64,000 bases of DNA, from NCBI GenBank assembly GCA_944739405.2, contig OX123205.2:33934475-33998474 (forward strand), read 5' to 3'. The translations under genes were made by a program, and so were the position numbers. This document shows, in pieces, positions 22,322-34,094 of the stretch. The DNA comes from Euclidia mi. Its lineage: Eukaryota; Arthropoda; Insecta; Lepidoptera; Erebidae. Under the pieces are notes generated by a model. It was given only the letters and a program-made list of their open reading frames with translations. It was not told the DNA's origin and did no database searches. The stretch's first letter is position 1. Every line of letters begins with the position of its first letter.

Positions 22322-22849
22322 GCGAATAAGGTTATAGGCAATCTTACTTCTATTATGAACATGACAGTTTGCTGGACTGTATGAAAGTTTCTTGCTCTTT
22401 CATGGAAACACTACTGAACAGATTGTGATGGAACTTTGCAATTAAATTGCTTATTAATCAGAATAACGTACAATTACTTTAACACCTTCTGTCGCGATAA
22501 TGGACATCTACGGCGGAGTTGTAGGTTATGCCTCACTGACTCTAATGGAGTAAGATCGCAGGGCCGTCAGACCTTCCTTGTTTTCTCAGAAACGAAATGT
22601 ATAGAAAAACATTTAGTGTTAGTATGTGCTATGAGTGTACGCATACTCTCTAGCTTAGATCGACGGCCAATTTTTTGGTATGAGGTAAATACACAATTAT
22701 CAAAGGAGGCTTTCATTAAGCTGACAACAAGCGAGTTCGCCTAATCCGTCAGTAGATCACGGAAAATAAAACATTGGGTATAAACCTCGAGAATTAGATT
22801 GCGGATTCAACAAAGATGTGCGGAGCTGAGTTGTATGTGAGGTGGAGCT
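22322..22849. other. Unassigned DNA
   Basis: The 102-codon plus frame 22436-22744 lacks recognisable domains and is treated as chance. Confidence 0.35.
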
Positions 22850-23005
22850 GACGGATCGCCTGAAGGTAAGCGATTATTGCCGCCCATGGACTCAAACAAC
22901 ACCAGAGGGGACCCAAGAGCATCGCCAACATTTGAGATGGGAAAAGAAATTGGAGGAGTGGTTTGAGGGCGAAGGAAAAGGGGATGAGTCCTCCAGGCTG
23001 GTAAA
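22850..23005 (-). repeat. Old copy of the retroelement end seen at 12640
   Basis: 'gaaggtaagcgattattgcc', 'gcccatggactcaaacaaca' and 'tttgagatgggaaaagaaat' follow the order of 63838-64000 with heavy decay. Confidence 0.5.
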
Positions 23006-23379
23006 ATAATTTAGGTCGAAGAAATGTTCAAGATTAGCGTATTAAATTGTACGTTTCGGTTGAATCGTGCCCTAGAGAGCATTTAATACGATCAGTACAC
23101 TCCAATATCCTTACACTGCTATAACCGTGAATCACATGTGTAACAGAAGTGACATATAACTGATATCATCAATAGTACGATGGTGAAATCAAAAAATTGG
23201 TGACATCCAGCGGAAACTTACTAAACTACTAGAGAATATTATGAAGTGCGACATTAGCAGTTTCACACACGATTATTGTGTAAGTACGAAAGTTCTCGAC
23301 TTAATAAGATAAAAAAAGCTCATATTCTGTAAAAGTATCAGAATATCAAGTAGGCCTTTGAAGCGCTAAGACATAGAAA

Positions 23380-23505
23380 CAATAAGACCAAGACAAATAT
23401 CCTTGCATATACACAAATGTTTGCCTTGAGCGGGGATTTAACCCGCGACCATCGGTGCGGCAGTCGTTTGCCCCGCCTCTACACCACTGGTATGGTTGTA
23501 TTATT
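23380..23505 (-). mobile_element. F-type SINE, minus
   Basis: 'tgcatatacacaaatgtttg' followed by 'gagcggggatttaacccgcg' is the reversed tRNA-like B-box region, related to 9591-9795. Confidence 0.45.
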
Positions 23506-23787
23506 TTCTCGCTCATCTCTTGAAGATGTGCAGACTTATTAAGCATTCGAGTAAGCCTCCTACAGCCTACAATACGGCCTGTCAACGGATCTGTCACTCG
23601 GAGCCCGCTAGACAAATGCCCATTATTTTGAGCTGAATGTGGAACGAAAATTATTATACTATATTTCGTGTAAATTAGGTTTGATGTATTTTTACGTTTT
23701 GATAGAGAAAATGTTTAAATAACATAGAAAGTGTTAACATGGTGTGTGCTGTGTATAGTTAACATTTCAATAACCATCTCCCTGAGA

Positions 23788-23887
23788 AACTTATTTAAGG
23801 TATACTTAAATACCTATTTGTTACCGACGTTTCGCTCGTCTTGCACCGAGCGTGGTCGCGGAGAGACTATTATACCTTAAATAAGTT
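23788..23887. repeat. Inverted repeat, 17-bp perfect arms
   Basis: 'aacttatttaaggtata' (23788-23804) and its exact reverse complement (23871-23887) enclose 66 bases with 'gacgtttcgctcg' and 'gagcgtggtcgcgg'. Related text without the second arm lies at 35596-35705 and 59330-59420. Confidence 0.8.
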
Positions 23888-24984
23888 AAGTTAACGCGAT
23901 AAAGACCCGCTAAATTAATTTCTATGATGTATACAAGTCGCGAAAGTTTAAAATCGATTATCTCCCTGAGAAGTTAGTAATCATGAGTACCAAATGACAT
24001 ACTATAATACCTACGCCTTTAAAGGCAAGACATACTGATTTAATTACATATGTATGACTCATCCATAACAACTCATGTAACTACGCTTTACAAATAAGTC
24101 ATTTGATTTACGGCCGGTTTCAATATTCGATATATCCATTTTTTGAGATTTTAGATTCGTGTGAGTGAGTTAATCAACACAACAAAAACAGTCAACACCG
24201 TCGCGGCGAAATGCGGTCAAGCTGTGTTTACTCGTGAATAGTGACGCTGTTGTTTCTAGCAGTTATGTAACCTTTACAGACTTTTGCAGTCCTTTGCTTG
24301 GCTTAAGCCTCTTCTTATTTGCTTCAAAAATAGTCAGTAGAAAGATCTGGTTTGCTATGCCGAAATGGCCAGGTTGCGACAGAATTTGATGTCGAGAGCT
24401 GTTCTTACAAAACATACTTAGTTGTGGTTGCGTTGTCGCTAGTGGTTGCGATGTGGTTGAGTGGCATACCCACAGATAGGACGCATGTGTTGGTACACGG
24501 AGTCCTCACAACGCAACGATGTCGTTGATGTGGCTGTGATATTGTCAATATCAAACACGCAGTTGATAATGTCTGAAGTTCGAGAAAATTAACCCGTGAG
24601 AAGGCGCGCTATGAGCATTTTGCTCAGACATAAATTTTTTGCTGTAAATTTCAACTTTAGCTATACACCCCCTCTCCCTCTCCCTTGACGTAAATCCCGT
24701 GCTGCTCAGTGCCACCATGACTGTGTGGTGATGGGTTTGTGTGAGGTGCATCGTGAAGCGCGGCATTTTGCTCATCGCGCGCCCGTTCGTGTAAGTATTT
24801 TTTCAAAACTATTTTTTTAACGAAATCGATTTGTTTGTTTTTTCGTAGTTATTGTGCACAGTTATTGATTAACTTAGTGGATATATTATTTACATGTTTT
24901 ATTTGTTTCTTACAGTAAACAAGGTCTACAATGGGCACATGGGGCATTTCGCCCCATGTGTTGTAACATCTTGAGACCTACGAG
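23888..24984. other. Unassigned DNA
   Basis: No gene found. The 74-codon minus frame at 24551-24775 has no domain. Confidence 0.35.
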
Positions 24985-25160
24985 TATATCAGACTAGAGG
25001 GTGCCTGCAGCTACACCCGCACATTAACTGTTTCTGCCGGATCCCGTGGGAGTTTCGGGAAATTCCTTCTTAGAACACCTCTGTAGTTACCAAGGAACAT
25101 ATAAATGCAAAATTTCAGCTTCTTGCGCCCCGTATTTTTGGCTGTAGCTGCAAATTGATT
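24985..25160 (-). repeat. H-type dispersed repeat, reversed
   Basis: 'gtgggagtttcgggaaattc', 'ttaccaaggaacatataaat' and 'ttcagcttcttgcgccccgt' match the reversed H-type repeat. Confidence 0.6.
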
Positions 25161-26884
25161 TCGTGAAACAAAATATTTGATATATAATTTAATAACTTCA
25201 TTGTAGGTGACGTTTAGAGGCCAGAGTTTGTAACTAGACTAATAATATTGTAGGTAAAAAGGCTATCCCAGAAAAAATCCTTGTTTTTTATAGCCAGTAG
25301 TAGGCTTTCCTCGAAATTCTCTAGCAGTTTTTCCTCGAAAGAGTAAAAACCTATAAAAATCTATTCATCCTCATATACTTTAGCATTTAAGAGTAATACT
25401 AATAATATTAAATTATATATTTTTTGACAAAAGCCATTTTTCCATAAGTATAAACATACTACTCACCATATTTTCAAGCTAAAATTCAATACAGACCCAA
25501 GACAACAACTCGCACAAGACTTTTATCATAGGTACTTAGCTACTTACAAAACGAACTGGTTCTTTCAACATCTAGAGTATGGGGAATCATTCAATTAAAC
25601 TTAATATGGCGTGCCCTGAATAGATTCAATGTTTTCTCATCATTAAAGAATTACGGGAGCATGTTTATATTTTTTGTCGCCATATTTCATTAGTTATGGA
25701 TATGAATGAGACAGGTGGACTAAAAGCCGTAACGGAGCTTATTAAAAATGCCAGTTATACCAGATATGGACTGCCACGAACCAGCGATAGAGAAAGCATT
25801 GGTATCTCGACTGAGAGGTTATGGGTTTAGTTATTTTGCGCTACCGATGAGAAAGTGTCAATATGAGCTTGGTTAGATAAAGATGATAGAAATAATTTGC
25901 AACTAATATTGATAATGTACTGTCTATTAGATGGTTCTGAATTCGACTCCGACTGTTTCATGTTAGGTTTTTTTAAGAAACAAGACAAGAGCCAGAACCT
26001 TATGATATACCTGAATTATCGAGATCTCCAGACAGCTAGAGAACAATAAGGCAAATGCTTTGAAAGCGAGAAATAGAAAACATTCATGTAACGTCATTAA
26101 GACTAGCGGATTAATTTTCTCTAGATTACCACTTCTGATTGATGCATCAGCTAAAAGTTACAAAATGGTAACTGAACCAAGTTCTCATTCAAACACAAAC
26201 ACTATAACAACGAAATTTTATATTGCCGGACATCAGAATATGTATAGAAGAAATCTATTTTTAAAAGGATATAAAGCTTACGAGTGTGTTTGTTTGCTTG
26301 CTATTTGTTTTAATCTCAGGCGTCACCAACCAAACATCAAATATATTTTGTAACATAAAAGCATATCGTGGTAAATATCATTTCCAACCAATCTGGTGAG
26401 CTCACTTATGTACGACCCGGTTTTGTAGGTACCTAACCTACTATCAAATGAAGTCAGAAACATTTCTTTTAAACTAGTAATCTAAACTACCGGACTATAG
26501 TACTGAATAAGCAGTAAAATATAAGACAGAAAACTAACCATATCGTTACACAAGATAGTATAGTCAAGCCGAATAACATCAAGAGTATCCTTCATCTAAT
26601 ATCTCCGAAGAATCTCTTCATTTTCCCCGAATGTCCAAAAACCCAATACGGTGGCAAAATGAAAGGGTACTTGGCAGACCGAATCAATATTCATCACGTA
26701 GTGTATATCTACAGGACCTAAAGTCTAGATTCTAGGTCATCTAATAACAGAGACAATAGTAAAAAAGTGTATGTATTCATGGCATGGCGACGCGTCTTAA
26801 GGACCGGCGATATAATATTAGATATGTCTTAGTATAAGAGAGATGGTACATTGGTAGTGGTTTTAAAAATATACTTGCGTATAT
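25161..26884. other. Unassigned AT-rich DNA
   Basis: No gene, RNA or repeat I can support in 1.7 kb. The 97-codon frame 26060-26353 has no recognisable features. Confidence 0.35.
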
Positions 26885-27177
26885 TTTTAAATGACTCATA
26901 CTTGTTCCCGAAGGGGTAAGCAGAGACTATTAAACGCCATTTGCAACGATCCTGAAATTTCTCTCTTGCTTTATTCACTCCCATCCAGTTTCTAATGCAT
27001 GCTTGGGTATTGTGTTTAGGGTATTTCAAACCTGTCCTTTTTTTAGGATGTCTTCATTATATTTTTTAATCTGGTCGGAGAACGTCCACCTAGGTCTTTC
27101 CCTACGCCCTGTCCCATTCACCATTCCTTATATATCTTATTGGTGAGTCTTTCGTTATCCATCCTCGGTACGGGTGC
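26885..27177 (-). pseudogene. LINE ORF2 carboxyl-terminal remnant
   Basis: On the minus strand broken frames give DNERLTNKIY, a GR-rich piece, LKNIMK, KKDRFE, and finally CKWRLIVSAYPFGNK. This is the same order as the clearer copy at 41197-41495 joined to the 3' end at 40462-40560. The last coding bases, reversed here as 'gtctctgcttaccccttcgg', match the tail shared by the A-, D/A- and E-type short elements. Confidence 0.65.
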
Positions 27178-27302
27178 GATTCACGTGATCCATAAATTGT
27201 TGTTTCGAGTCTGGGTGTTTATTGTGTCCGTTGATTATATGTTTGTAAAGTACCCCGCGATACAGAATATATTCCTAGTGCGGGAGTTGTCTTTTTATTC
27301 TA
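27178..27302 (+). mobile_element. C-type SINE body fragment
   Basis: 'cgtgatccataaattgttgt', 'tatgtttgtaaagtaccccg' and 'cctagtgcgggagttgtctt' correspond to the 3' two-thirds of the C-type SINE at 12950. Confidence 0.7.
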
Positions 27303-27461
27303 CTAACTAAAACTTCTCAATCATATTTTTACAGCCCAAAGCGTTGTAATGGGAAGGTACTATACATTTCTTCTGTCGCAGTACATAATTGCTCGTGACA
27401 ATCTCATACGAGTTAACTCGATGAAACTTTTTAGTTACAACCAAATATCTATTAAATTCAT

Positions 27462-27847
27462 TCATTAGGCAGCGATAGCCTAGTGGAGATACCAACGGAC
27501 TGCCATGCAGAGGATATCGGGTTCGAATCCACGGCACGCACCAATGACTTTTCTAAGTCATGTGCGTATTAAATTGTTAATTATCGCTTGTCCCGTGCCT
27601 CGAACAGCACGTTAAACCGTCGGTCCCGGCTTTAATTTCAAGATCTTTGAAAGTCGTTACTGTGAGTCTGATCTGATACTGATCTAAGCTATGGAATATA
27701 GCTATCCCTTTGGGTTACGGAGGTCAGACGGCAGTCGCTCTGTGGAAAAGAATGATATTCTGTCATATCTGATTGAACTAGTAAGCGAACCCCGGGCTCC
27801 AAGGGTCTTGAATGCAACTCGGATAACGCTAGGAGGATGATGATGAT
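27462..27847 (+). mobile_element. B-type tRNA-derived SINE, complete
   Basis: It starts 'aggcagcgatagcctagtgg' with an A-box-like motif and carries a perfect B box, 'ggttcgaatcc'. The body contains 'gcacgttaaaccgtcggtcc' and 'ctatccctttgggttacgga', and it ends in GATGATGAT. The flanking target duplication is ctattaaattcat at 27449-27461 and ctatcaaattcat at 27848-27860 (12 of 13 equal). Pol III transcription from the internal boxes is expected for this class. Confidence 0.85.
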
Positions 27848-28084
27848 CTATCAAATTCATCGTGATGACTCCCAAATTTGAATTTCTCCTCTTGCCTTTT
27901 CATGTATTGCGAGTTAGTAAAATACAGCACTAGGCTGGTTTTGGTCGAGTAAAAACAATTATGGAGATCCGAAAGAGAGCCAAAAATTACCAATCTAGCT
28001 CTCCAGATAGTTGTCGAAGTGTCAGTGTACAGGACATATAGCACAAAGAATCGATTACTGCTAGGACAGAAAGCTGGAATCTTG

Positions 28085-28196
28085 ATGGGATCGCGGGAAG
28101 CGGTCGGAAGCTTGCGGCTCAAGGTAGGTCTACCGGGAGAGCCTTTGGTGAGACTTGTGTCCAGCAGTGGACGTGACTCTGTTGAGATGATGAATT
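28085..28196 (+). mobile_element. RTE-type LINE 3' end
   Basis: 'gtgtccagcagtggacgtga' followed by 'gttgagatgatga' is the typical end of lepidopteran RTE-type LINEs. It sits after a decayed GC-rich coding scrap. Confidence 0.6.
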
Positions 28197-29029
28197 TCTT
28201 ATATTTAGCGCTTAGACACTAACCTCCGAAATAAGGGCACCCGTATTTTTTCGATCCCGGAAAAGAACAAAATATCTTGCAATCAAGTCTCCAGTTTCGT
28301 ATTATTTTAGTTCGATATTACAAACTGCATGCTGAATTTATCTTTAGCCTAAACCAATTTACTACGTTATGTAGCAATCGGCCGCTGAAACGAGCGATCG
28401 ATTGACATTCAGTCAGTCGATCTAAGTAAGCTCCCTTGACTCCTTAATCCTGCTCCACACGCTTGACGTTTCTGAGCCAGCGGCAATGGAAAAGCGAAAG
28501 CCGAATCTACCTATATATTATTATGGTATCTATATAATCAACTATTTGACACGTAGGTACATATCATGGCTCCAATTTTGCTGATTGAAAACAACCTTAC
28601 TGTGTTTGATGTGTAATATTTGATATACAAAACTCTTTATTATTCTTAATTACTTTCAGCTTTTATCTTAAAGCTGTTTTCTGCTGTGTCTAGATTGTCG
28701 AAGACATACAATTCAATTTGTGAGGGATTGGATATATTTTTGAGACAATAGTCAATTTCAAAACTGTTGTTTTGAGTTTAATGAGAGACTAACATGTTTT
28801 TTTTTTGTTTTTCAATTTGAATTTTAATTTTCTTATTTTAGTGATCTATAGTTAATAAGGTTTTTAAAAAATCTTGCATTATATAATGTGGTAATTGCTA
28901 GTACCACGCATGCTGTGAAACCTTCAGATGTTATACATTTACCTACATCTCAGATATAAGAATAATGTAACAACTGGTAGCTCAAATAAAATAAATTAAT
29001 TACGATATGACGAAGTATTCGTTGTTACA
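28197..29029. other. Unassigned AT-rich DNA
   Basis: No supported feature. Confidence 0.4.
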
Positions 29030-29107
29030 GAGTGTTCTATTCCTGGTCTTTACCATAGAATGTAGCCAAATCTTTGGGTTGCGGAGGCTAAAAAGGCATT
29101 TCCTCTG
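29030..29107 (+). repeat. B-type SINE 3' scrap
   Basis: 'catagaatgtagccaaatct' followed by 'ttgggttgcggaggctaaa' parallels the 3' half of the SINE at 27462-27847. Confidence 0.5.
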
Positions 29108-30197
29108 AATAATTCAAAGATTCAAAAAGATTCAAAAATGTTTATTTGCAAACTAAGTGTACAGTTTATGGTCTTACTTGGTATACATTATGTGCTTACA
29201 ACTTAGCAACCTTTTACAGGTATAGCAAAATTTGAGGACAAATCATAATATTATTTTTTACAAACATGTATCATTTTTATATAAGTACAATTTATTAGTT
29301 GTACCTATTATTTATGTTGGCTCTGTAGATCGCCTTATTAATATATATTATATATAAACTTATATTATTTTTAGCTATAGTTTTTACCTATTGCCAAGAA
29401 CTCTTCAACAGAATAGAAACTGTTTTTTAGTAGATATTCTTTTAATTTATTTTTAAATGTATGAAATTTTGTTTCGCTTTTGATATTTTTCGGTATTTTG
29501 TTGTATATTCGTATAGCCATATAATGAGGGCTTTCGTTCAACATTTTTATTCGTGAAGGTGGTAAGTAAAGGCGACTTTTGTGGCGAGTGTTTACATTAT
29601 GAGTTTCTTGCACCTTTGTAAATGTATGGATATTTTTAAATACATAAGTGCAGATATCATAAATGTAAATAGAAGGTAAGGTGATATTTTAAGAAGTATG
29701 GTTTACAACTTTGTTCGTTATTTATTTGTGCTATTATCCTTATACTTTTTTTTTGCATTATAAACACTTGTTGTACATCCACACTGTTCCCCCATAACAT
29801 GACTCCATATCTAAGCCACGAATAGGCGTAAGCATGGTATGCTGATAGCGCAGTTTTTGTATCTGTGCTATGATTTAGATGGAAAAGGGCGTAAGTGAAT
29901 TTGGAAAGTTTCGTGTTTAACTGTTCAATATGGCTTTTCCAATTTATATGCGAGTCTATATCTATGCCTAATAATTTAAAGGTTGTTGTTGTATTTATTG
30001 TAGATTTTTTTATAGTTTAATTTAATTTCTAGCGGTGGTGTCTGATATGTTCTAAACTGTATGATTTTTGTTTTATTATAATTTATTTCCAGATTATGTT
30101 CTTGAAGCCAATTTTCGACATTTTGCAAAGTGTTATGTAATAACTCATTTGGGTTTTCATTTTTTTCTTGTTTTAATAATAATGAGAATATATTCCA
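29108..30197 (-). pseudogene. LINE ORF2 3' part and tail (5'-truncated)
   Basis: The minus strand carries the post-catalytic part of a reverse transcriptase: NVENWLQEHNLEINYNKTK then IIQFRTY, which normally follows the ADD box. After a decayed centre comes an intact-looking carboxyl end, with NTRHKSRLYLPPSR, IRIYNKIPKNIK and FKNKLKEYLL, stopping near 29371. The 3' untranslated part ends in repeated 'attcaaaaagattcaaaaat' (reversed), a simple tail usual for jockey/CR1-group elements. The catalytic domain and endonuclease are absent because the copy is truncated near 30197. Confidence 0.75.
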
Positions 30198-30330
30198 ATT
30201 TACAATAGACTCGCCTCCTGTTACGAGGGACCTTAAAAAATTCAAGGCCAAATGTGAGTGTAATATTTACACCGCTGCCTACCCCTTCGGGGATATAGGC
30301 GTGAGACTATAAATAAATAAAAAAATACTC
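30198..30330 (+). mobile_element. A-type SINE 3' fragment
   Basis: Starts near 'gttacgagggaccttaaaaa', then 'gagtgtaatatttacaccgc' and 'ctgccta-ccccttcgggg', ending in AAATAAATAAA. It abuts the truncated LINE end. Confidence 0.65.
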
Positions 30331-30921
30331 AGTGAATCATGGTTTTAAAGCACTTAGGTTAAAGCAGAAAGCGAGCCTCGATTTTAAGAAAACTCAAATA
30401 CTAACTAATCTACTGTAGAATCTACTGACATTTGTTCTGTGCCTAAATAATTATGATTTTGTTATACTATGTTAAATTTATTATTGTCATTTATAAAATC
30501 ACCTCCTAACATGAATTACGAAAAATGACGTCAATTTTATATTTTTCTGAATTGGTGATCAGTGTAAAAACCTTAAGGCGTTTTTCAGAACTTTTTAGTA
30601 TTTCGGATTAATGAATATTTGCTTCGGTGTTTTTGTTAGGAAGTATTGAAATCACTTCGCTTATTTCTGATCACAGTTAGCGTATGTGCGATATTGTACG
30701 GGTCTGCTAACGGTATCTAATCTCCTTGGGTTGGTATTATCTGGGTCGAATTCCTGTTAATACAAGTCAAGACGTAACCTTGCTTTGATTCTGAAGTGAT
30801 AGTGGGGTAAGCTAGCAAAATTCTGTATCGTTTTTATTAAATATTTGTAAATATATTCGCTTGCATTGTTCCATGATTTAGATCAGATACTATTTGCTTA
30901 CCTACTTAAAAAATGTTTGTC
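30331..30921. other. Unassigned AT-rich DNA
   Basis: Nothing supported. Confidence 0.4.
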
Positions 30922-31116
30922 CGTGTGGTGACGGGTTAAGAATACGGAATGTCACCACCCCATATCATCCTATGGGTGTCGTAAGAGCCGACAGAGGGAG
31001 CATATTATGCAGAGAACAGCACTGTAAGAGAAGGAAAACTTGATACAAACCCTATACCAACCTGTTTGGGCAGCGTGGTATAGTAGGCCAATCCAAGTGG
31101 ACTGTTAAAGGCTGAT
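30922..31116 (+). mobile_element. D-type retro-element copy
   Basis: Text in order: 'gtgtggtgacgggttaagaa', 'tgggtgtcgtaagagccgac', 'ctataccaacctgtttgggc', 'cagcgtggtatagtaggcca'. It is followed by a TG microsatellite. This is the longer form whose first half became the head of the composite SINEs at 4762 and 58231. Confidence 0.65.
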
Positions 31117-31127
31117 GGTGTGTGTGT

Positions 31128-31164
<37 letters not shown>
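31117..31164. repeat. (TG)n microsatellite
   Basis: About 48 bases of TG repeat with one TATG interruption, abutting the 3' end of the D-type copy. Confidence 0.95.
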
Positions 31165-31165
<1 letters not shown>

Positions 31166-31365
31166 ACTTCTTATTAAGTTAGCTACCTGGTTTTGAAAGT
31201 TTCGTGAAAATTGTCCTGACCGAATTAGATAATAACTCCGCAACAATTCGATATAAAACTATTTTCATTATTTAATTATTTTTCTTTTCACATTAGAAAC
31301 CAAAATGAATATTAAATACTCTGACTCATTTGAAAGACATCCTCTTACATTTTAAAAATAACAAA

Positions 31366-31555
31366 CAAGCTGAAAACTTGTCTCATTTCTCTCCTATTAT
31401 ACCCCAACACGGAACTGCACACCTGGCTGGTGAGTAGCGGGGCTAAATCAAGCCCGATTTTTTTTCCAACAATGTATTAGAGGCAACATGCAATCTTTAA
31501 ATGTTGCACATTTTTGGGACATAATTGGAGAGGTATGAGACAAGTTTTCAGCTTG
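31366..31555. mobile_element. 190-bp MITE-like element, 29-bp inverted ends
   Basis: 'caagctgaaaacttgtctca' at 31366 continues to 31394 and is mirrored at 31527-31555 with about three differences. The interior is non-coding. The target duplication is unclear, so the superfamily is not assigned. Confidence 0.75.
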
Positions 31556-31616
31556 CCTCAAAAATCTACTCAAAATTAGTGCTAGCTCTTGGACTAATAC
31601 TAGCTTTATACATTTA

Positions 31617-32474
31617 CTGTCTTACTAATAAAAAAATATTACTCACACGTTTAACGTATGAATACTTACACAGCGTATAACGTCTGTATAGGAGTTACAC
31701 AGGGTTTACACAACATCGCTACTAATAAACGCAAAGACAAGCTTGTGTAACTATTCACATGCTACTCACGCTGTGTACACACAGCTACACATTAACCTAA
31801 ACAAGCCCAATATTAGGCGAACTCCCTTAGTGTGACCAACCTATTGTTGAGTAGTTCAGCTAATATTGGTTTTGTATAGGTTGATGTGTAGCTGTGTGTA
31901 CGTCAAATATGCTGACAACCTTTTATGAAGTACGTTCAAAAACTTCTAATTGTAACTTGGTTTTAATAATTTAATTGTATTTTATAGTTTATATATAATT
32001 TTACTAGCTTAATTATATATTAAATGGAGTTTCTTCTTAAAAATATCCCTTATCTATTAATCTAATGTACAAAAAGTAAAGACTAATGGTTGTTATTTTC
32101 TGAAGGATAAATATGTTTTGATTTGTACTCATAGCTTCCGAACGCCTCCACCGACAATAACATTCATTTCATAGATCAAAGAAATATAACCTTCGTAGTC
32201 CAACCTCTCTGTCATAGATTGCGCGCATAACTTAAGTAAAGTGACAACCTCAGCGTCCTCAGCTGGCCAAATAACCGCCATTTTACTCTTACGCACTCCT
32301 TATACAAGGGTGCAAGCGTGTGAAGAGCTTGTGTAAGTCTAAATAGATATTTTGATCTCTTATAACGCATGTATACACGCAATCTGTCAAAATATTTTTT
32401 ATTAGTTGCGTTTTTGTTACGCAATGCTTATAGTACTTGTATACACTGTGTCGTAATTTTTATTAGTAAGACAG
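31617..32474. mobile_element. 858-bp TIR element with TTA duplications
   Basis: The left end CTGTCTTACTAATAAAAA (31617-31634) and its exact reverse complement at 32457-32474 form 18-bp perfect termini. TTA flanks both sides (31614-31616 and 32475-32477), the duplication typical of Harbinger-type transposons. The inside is non-coding, with repeated 'acacag' and 'tgtgtaa' motifs, and includes a second inverted pair (31768-31908). It is a non-autonomous element. Confidence 0.75.
31768..31908. repeat. Inverted repeat nested in the TTA element
   Basis: 'gtgtacacacagctacacat' and following bases to about 31818 are mirrored with some changes in 31858-31908 ('gatgtgtagctgtgtgtacg'). About 40 bases lie between. 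It may be a second small element inserted inside, or part of the host element's structure. Confidence 0.65.
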
Positions 32475-32754
32475 TTAATATCCTTCGATTGGCAATTGAG
32501 CTAGCTAGCTGACGTATTAGATGGATGAAACCAAGTAAATGGTACATCATTAAATTTCTTGGCATTACACCGCAGCCTACAGCCTTCGTAACAAGTAAAT
32601 TAATATGAATTACGACTAGCAGGTTATTGAATTCAATTCCTAGAATAGTCAAGGCTTCAAGACGTTGGACTAGGTAAAGTCTATGAATTAAATAGGGATT
32701 GGTTCTATGAAAGCATTAACGAAGGAAGTTTATAGTAGTCTTGACTATTAAATT

Positions 32755-32905
32755 ACTAATTATTATGTCTTATTGACTGTACTGTGGGTCTGGTGATAAG
32801 CGAATCTAAAAACGCCGGTGGTTATGGGTTCGATTCTTACTCAGGGTCCATCTTATGACAAACACGATGATTTGTTCTGTGACTAGGCGTATTTTTTTAT
32901 GGAGA
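32755..32905 (+). mobile_element. tRNA-like SINE fragment
   Basis: 'gtgggtctggtgataagcg' resembles an A box region and 'atgggttcgattcttactc' a B box. The rest is decayed. Confidence 0.4.
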
Positions 32906-33130
32906 ACTCGCAGTCGGATCCTAGTTATCTAATTAATAAAAAAGTGTATTTTATTTAACCTAGACTGTTTTGTTTCAACAATCGTCTAAAATACAAAAAC
33001 CTGCCATATACCTAATACAGAAAAATAAATTTTGTTAAAATAACATACCTAGATAGTAAAGAGACATAAATATATCGGTATAAAATGTACATAGCTGTAG
33101 GTACTACTGATATATTATAGCAATGTATTT

Positions 33131-33390
33131 TGTTTTTTTTATAGACGCGCCTGTGTCCCCGGAGGTTTAGGCAGAGGTGTAATATTACACCCACATTTCA
33201 ACATGAATTTTTAGGTCCCACGTAATAGGGGGCAAGCCTATAGCCATACCGGGCACATTACCAGACTTCGTGCTGCTTCTGAAAATTTCCTAATGGAAAA
33301 ACCCAATAACACTTTGCCCGACCCGGGAATCGAAACCGAGACCTCCCAATCCCACGCGCACATTTATGCCACGAGACCAATGAGGCAGTC
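33131..33390 (-). mobile_element. A-type SINE, minus
   Basis: Reversed body: 'ggtttaggcagaggtgtaat', 'ggtcccacgtaatagggggc', 'cccgacccgggaatcgaaac' and head end 'gaccaatgaggcagtc'. The head variant is the 'gactgcctcattggtctcg' type, as in the copies at 4886 and 56940. Confidence 0.75.
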
Positions 33391-33924
33391 TCTTTACTTT
33401 GATTTTACGATTAAATCGAAATATGAAGAATAATAATTATATTACGGGTAATATTGAAATTTATCCGAAGTTTCGACCGCTTTATTGCAGCTATGGTCAC
33501 GAGAAGACTCCAAGAAATATACAGCAAAGCTTTGTGCGACCAATTTTCATCAAGGATGACCCTCAAGTCTACATAGGTCAAAGACACTGGATTAGAAACA
33601 GTTTAAGCACCTCTCAATCGTGCAACATTATCTCAAACTCTCAAACTTTGAAAGTTAAATTATCTCCCATAATCTATAACACCAATACACGACCTCAAAA
33701 GCCTTAGCTATTAATAATACTATTTTGTATTATTTAATTCATTAACTTCCCTTAGAAATTGCTTTCGGAGGGCTATATAAAATTAATAGGAATTCTAAGG
33801 TTCTGGTCGTGTAGTAAGGTGCGTTGTTTATTAAAATTTACATTTCAAATGCCAAAGCGTTCTTAAGGTTGTTGAGGCAGCAAAATATTAAAAACATAAT
33901 TTCGTCAATTGTACTTATATCTAA
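33391..33924. other. Unassigned DNA
   Basis: The 102-codon frame at 33399-33707 has no recognised features and no neighbouring coding signals. Confidence 0.35.
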
Positions 33925-34092
33925 AAATCTTGCGTAACTGACAGACAACGCATAGCCAAAGCTATTGGATGCAAGTTGCTGTAATTTGGCGTGTATGTTT
34001 ATTAAGGATTATTGATTGAAGGATGCATAAAGAAGGGCTTTCTCGAAATTTCCGCGGGATGGGGCAGAAACGAAGAGCGCAGCTGCGCCATC
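33925..34092 (+). repeat. H-type dispersed repeat
   Basis: 'cttgcgtaactgacagacaa' through 'ctttctcgaaatttccgcgg' follows the H order seen at 18372 and 62605. Confidence 0.6.
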
Positions 34093-34094
34093 CT

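Noticed and set aside
22436..22744. 102-codon frame as host gene
   Set aside because: No domain, no splice or promoter support, and flanked by decayed repeats.
33399..33707. 102-codon frame as host gene
   Set aside because: AT-rich, no recognisable motif, and starts within 10 bases of a SINE edge.
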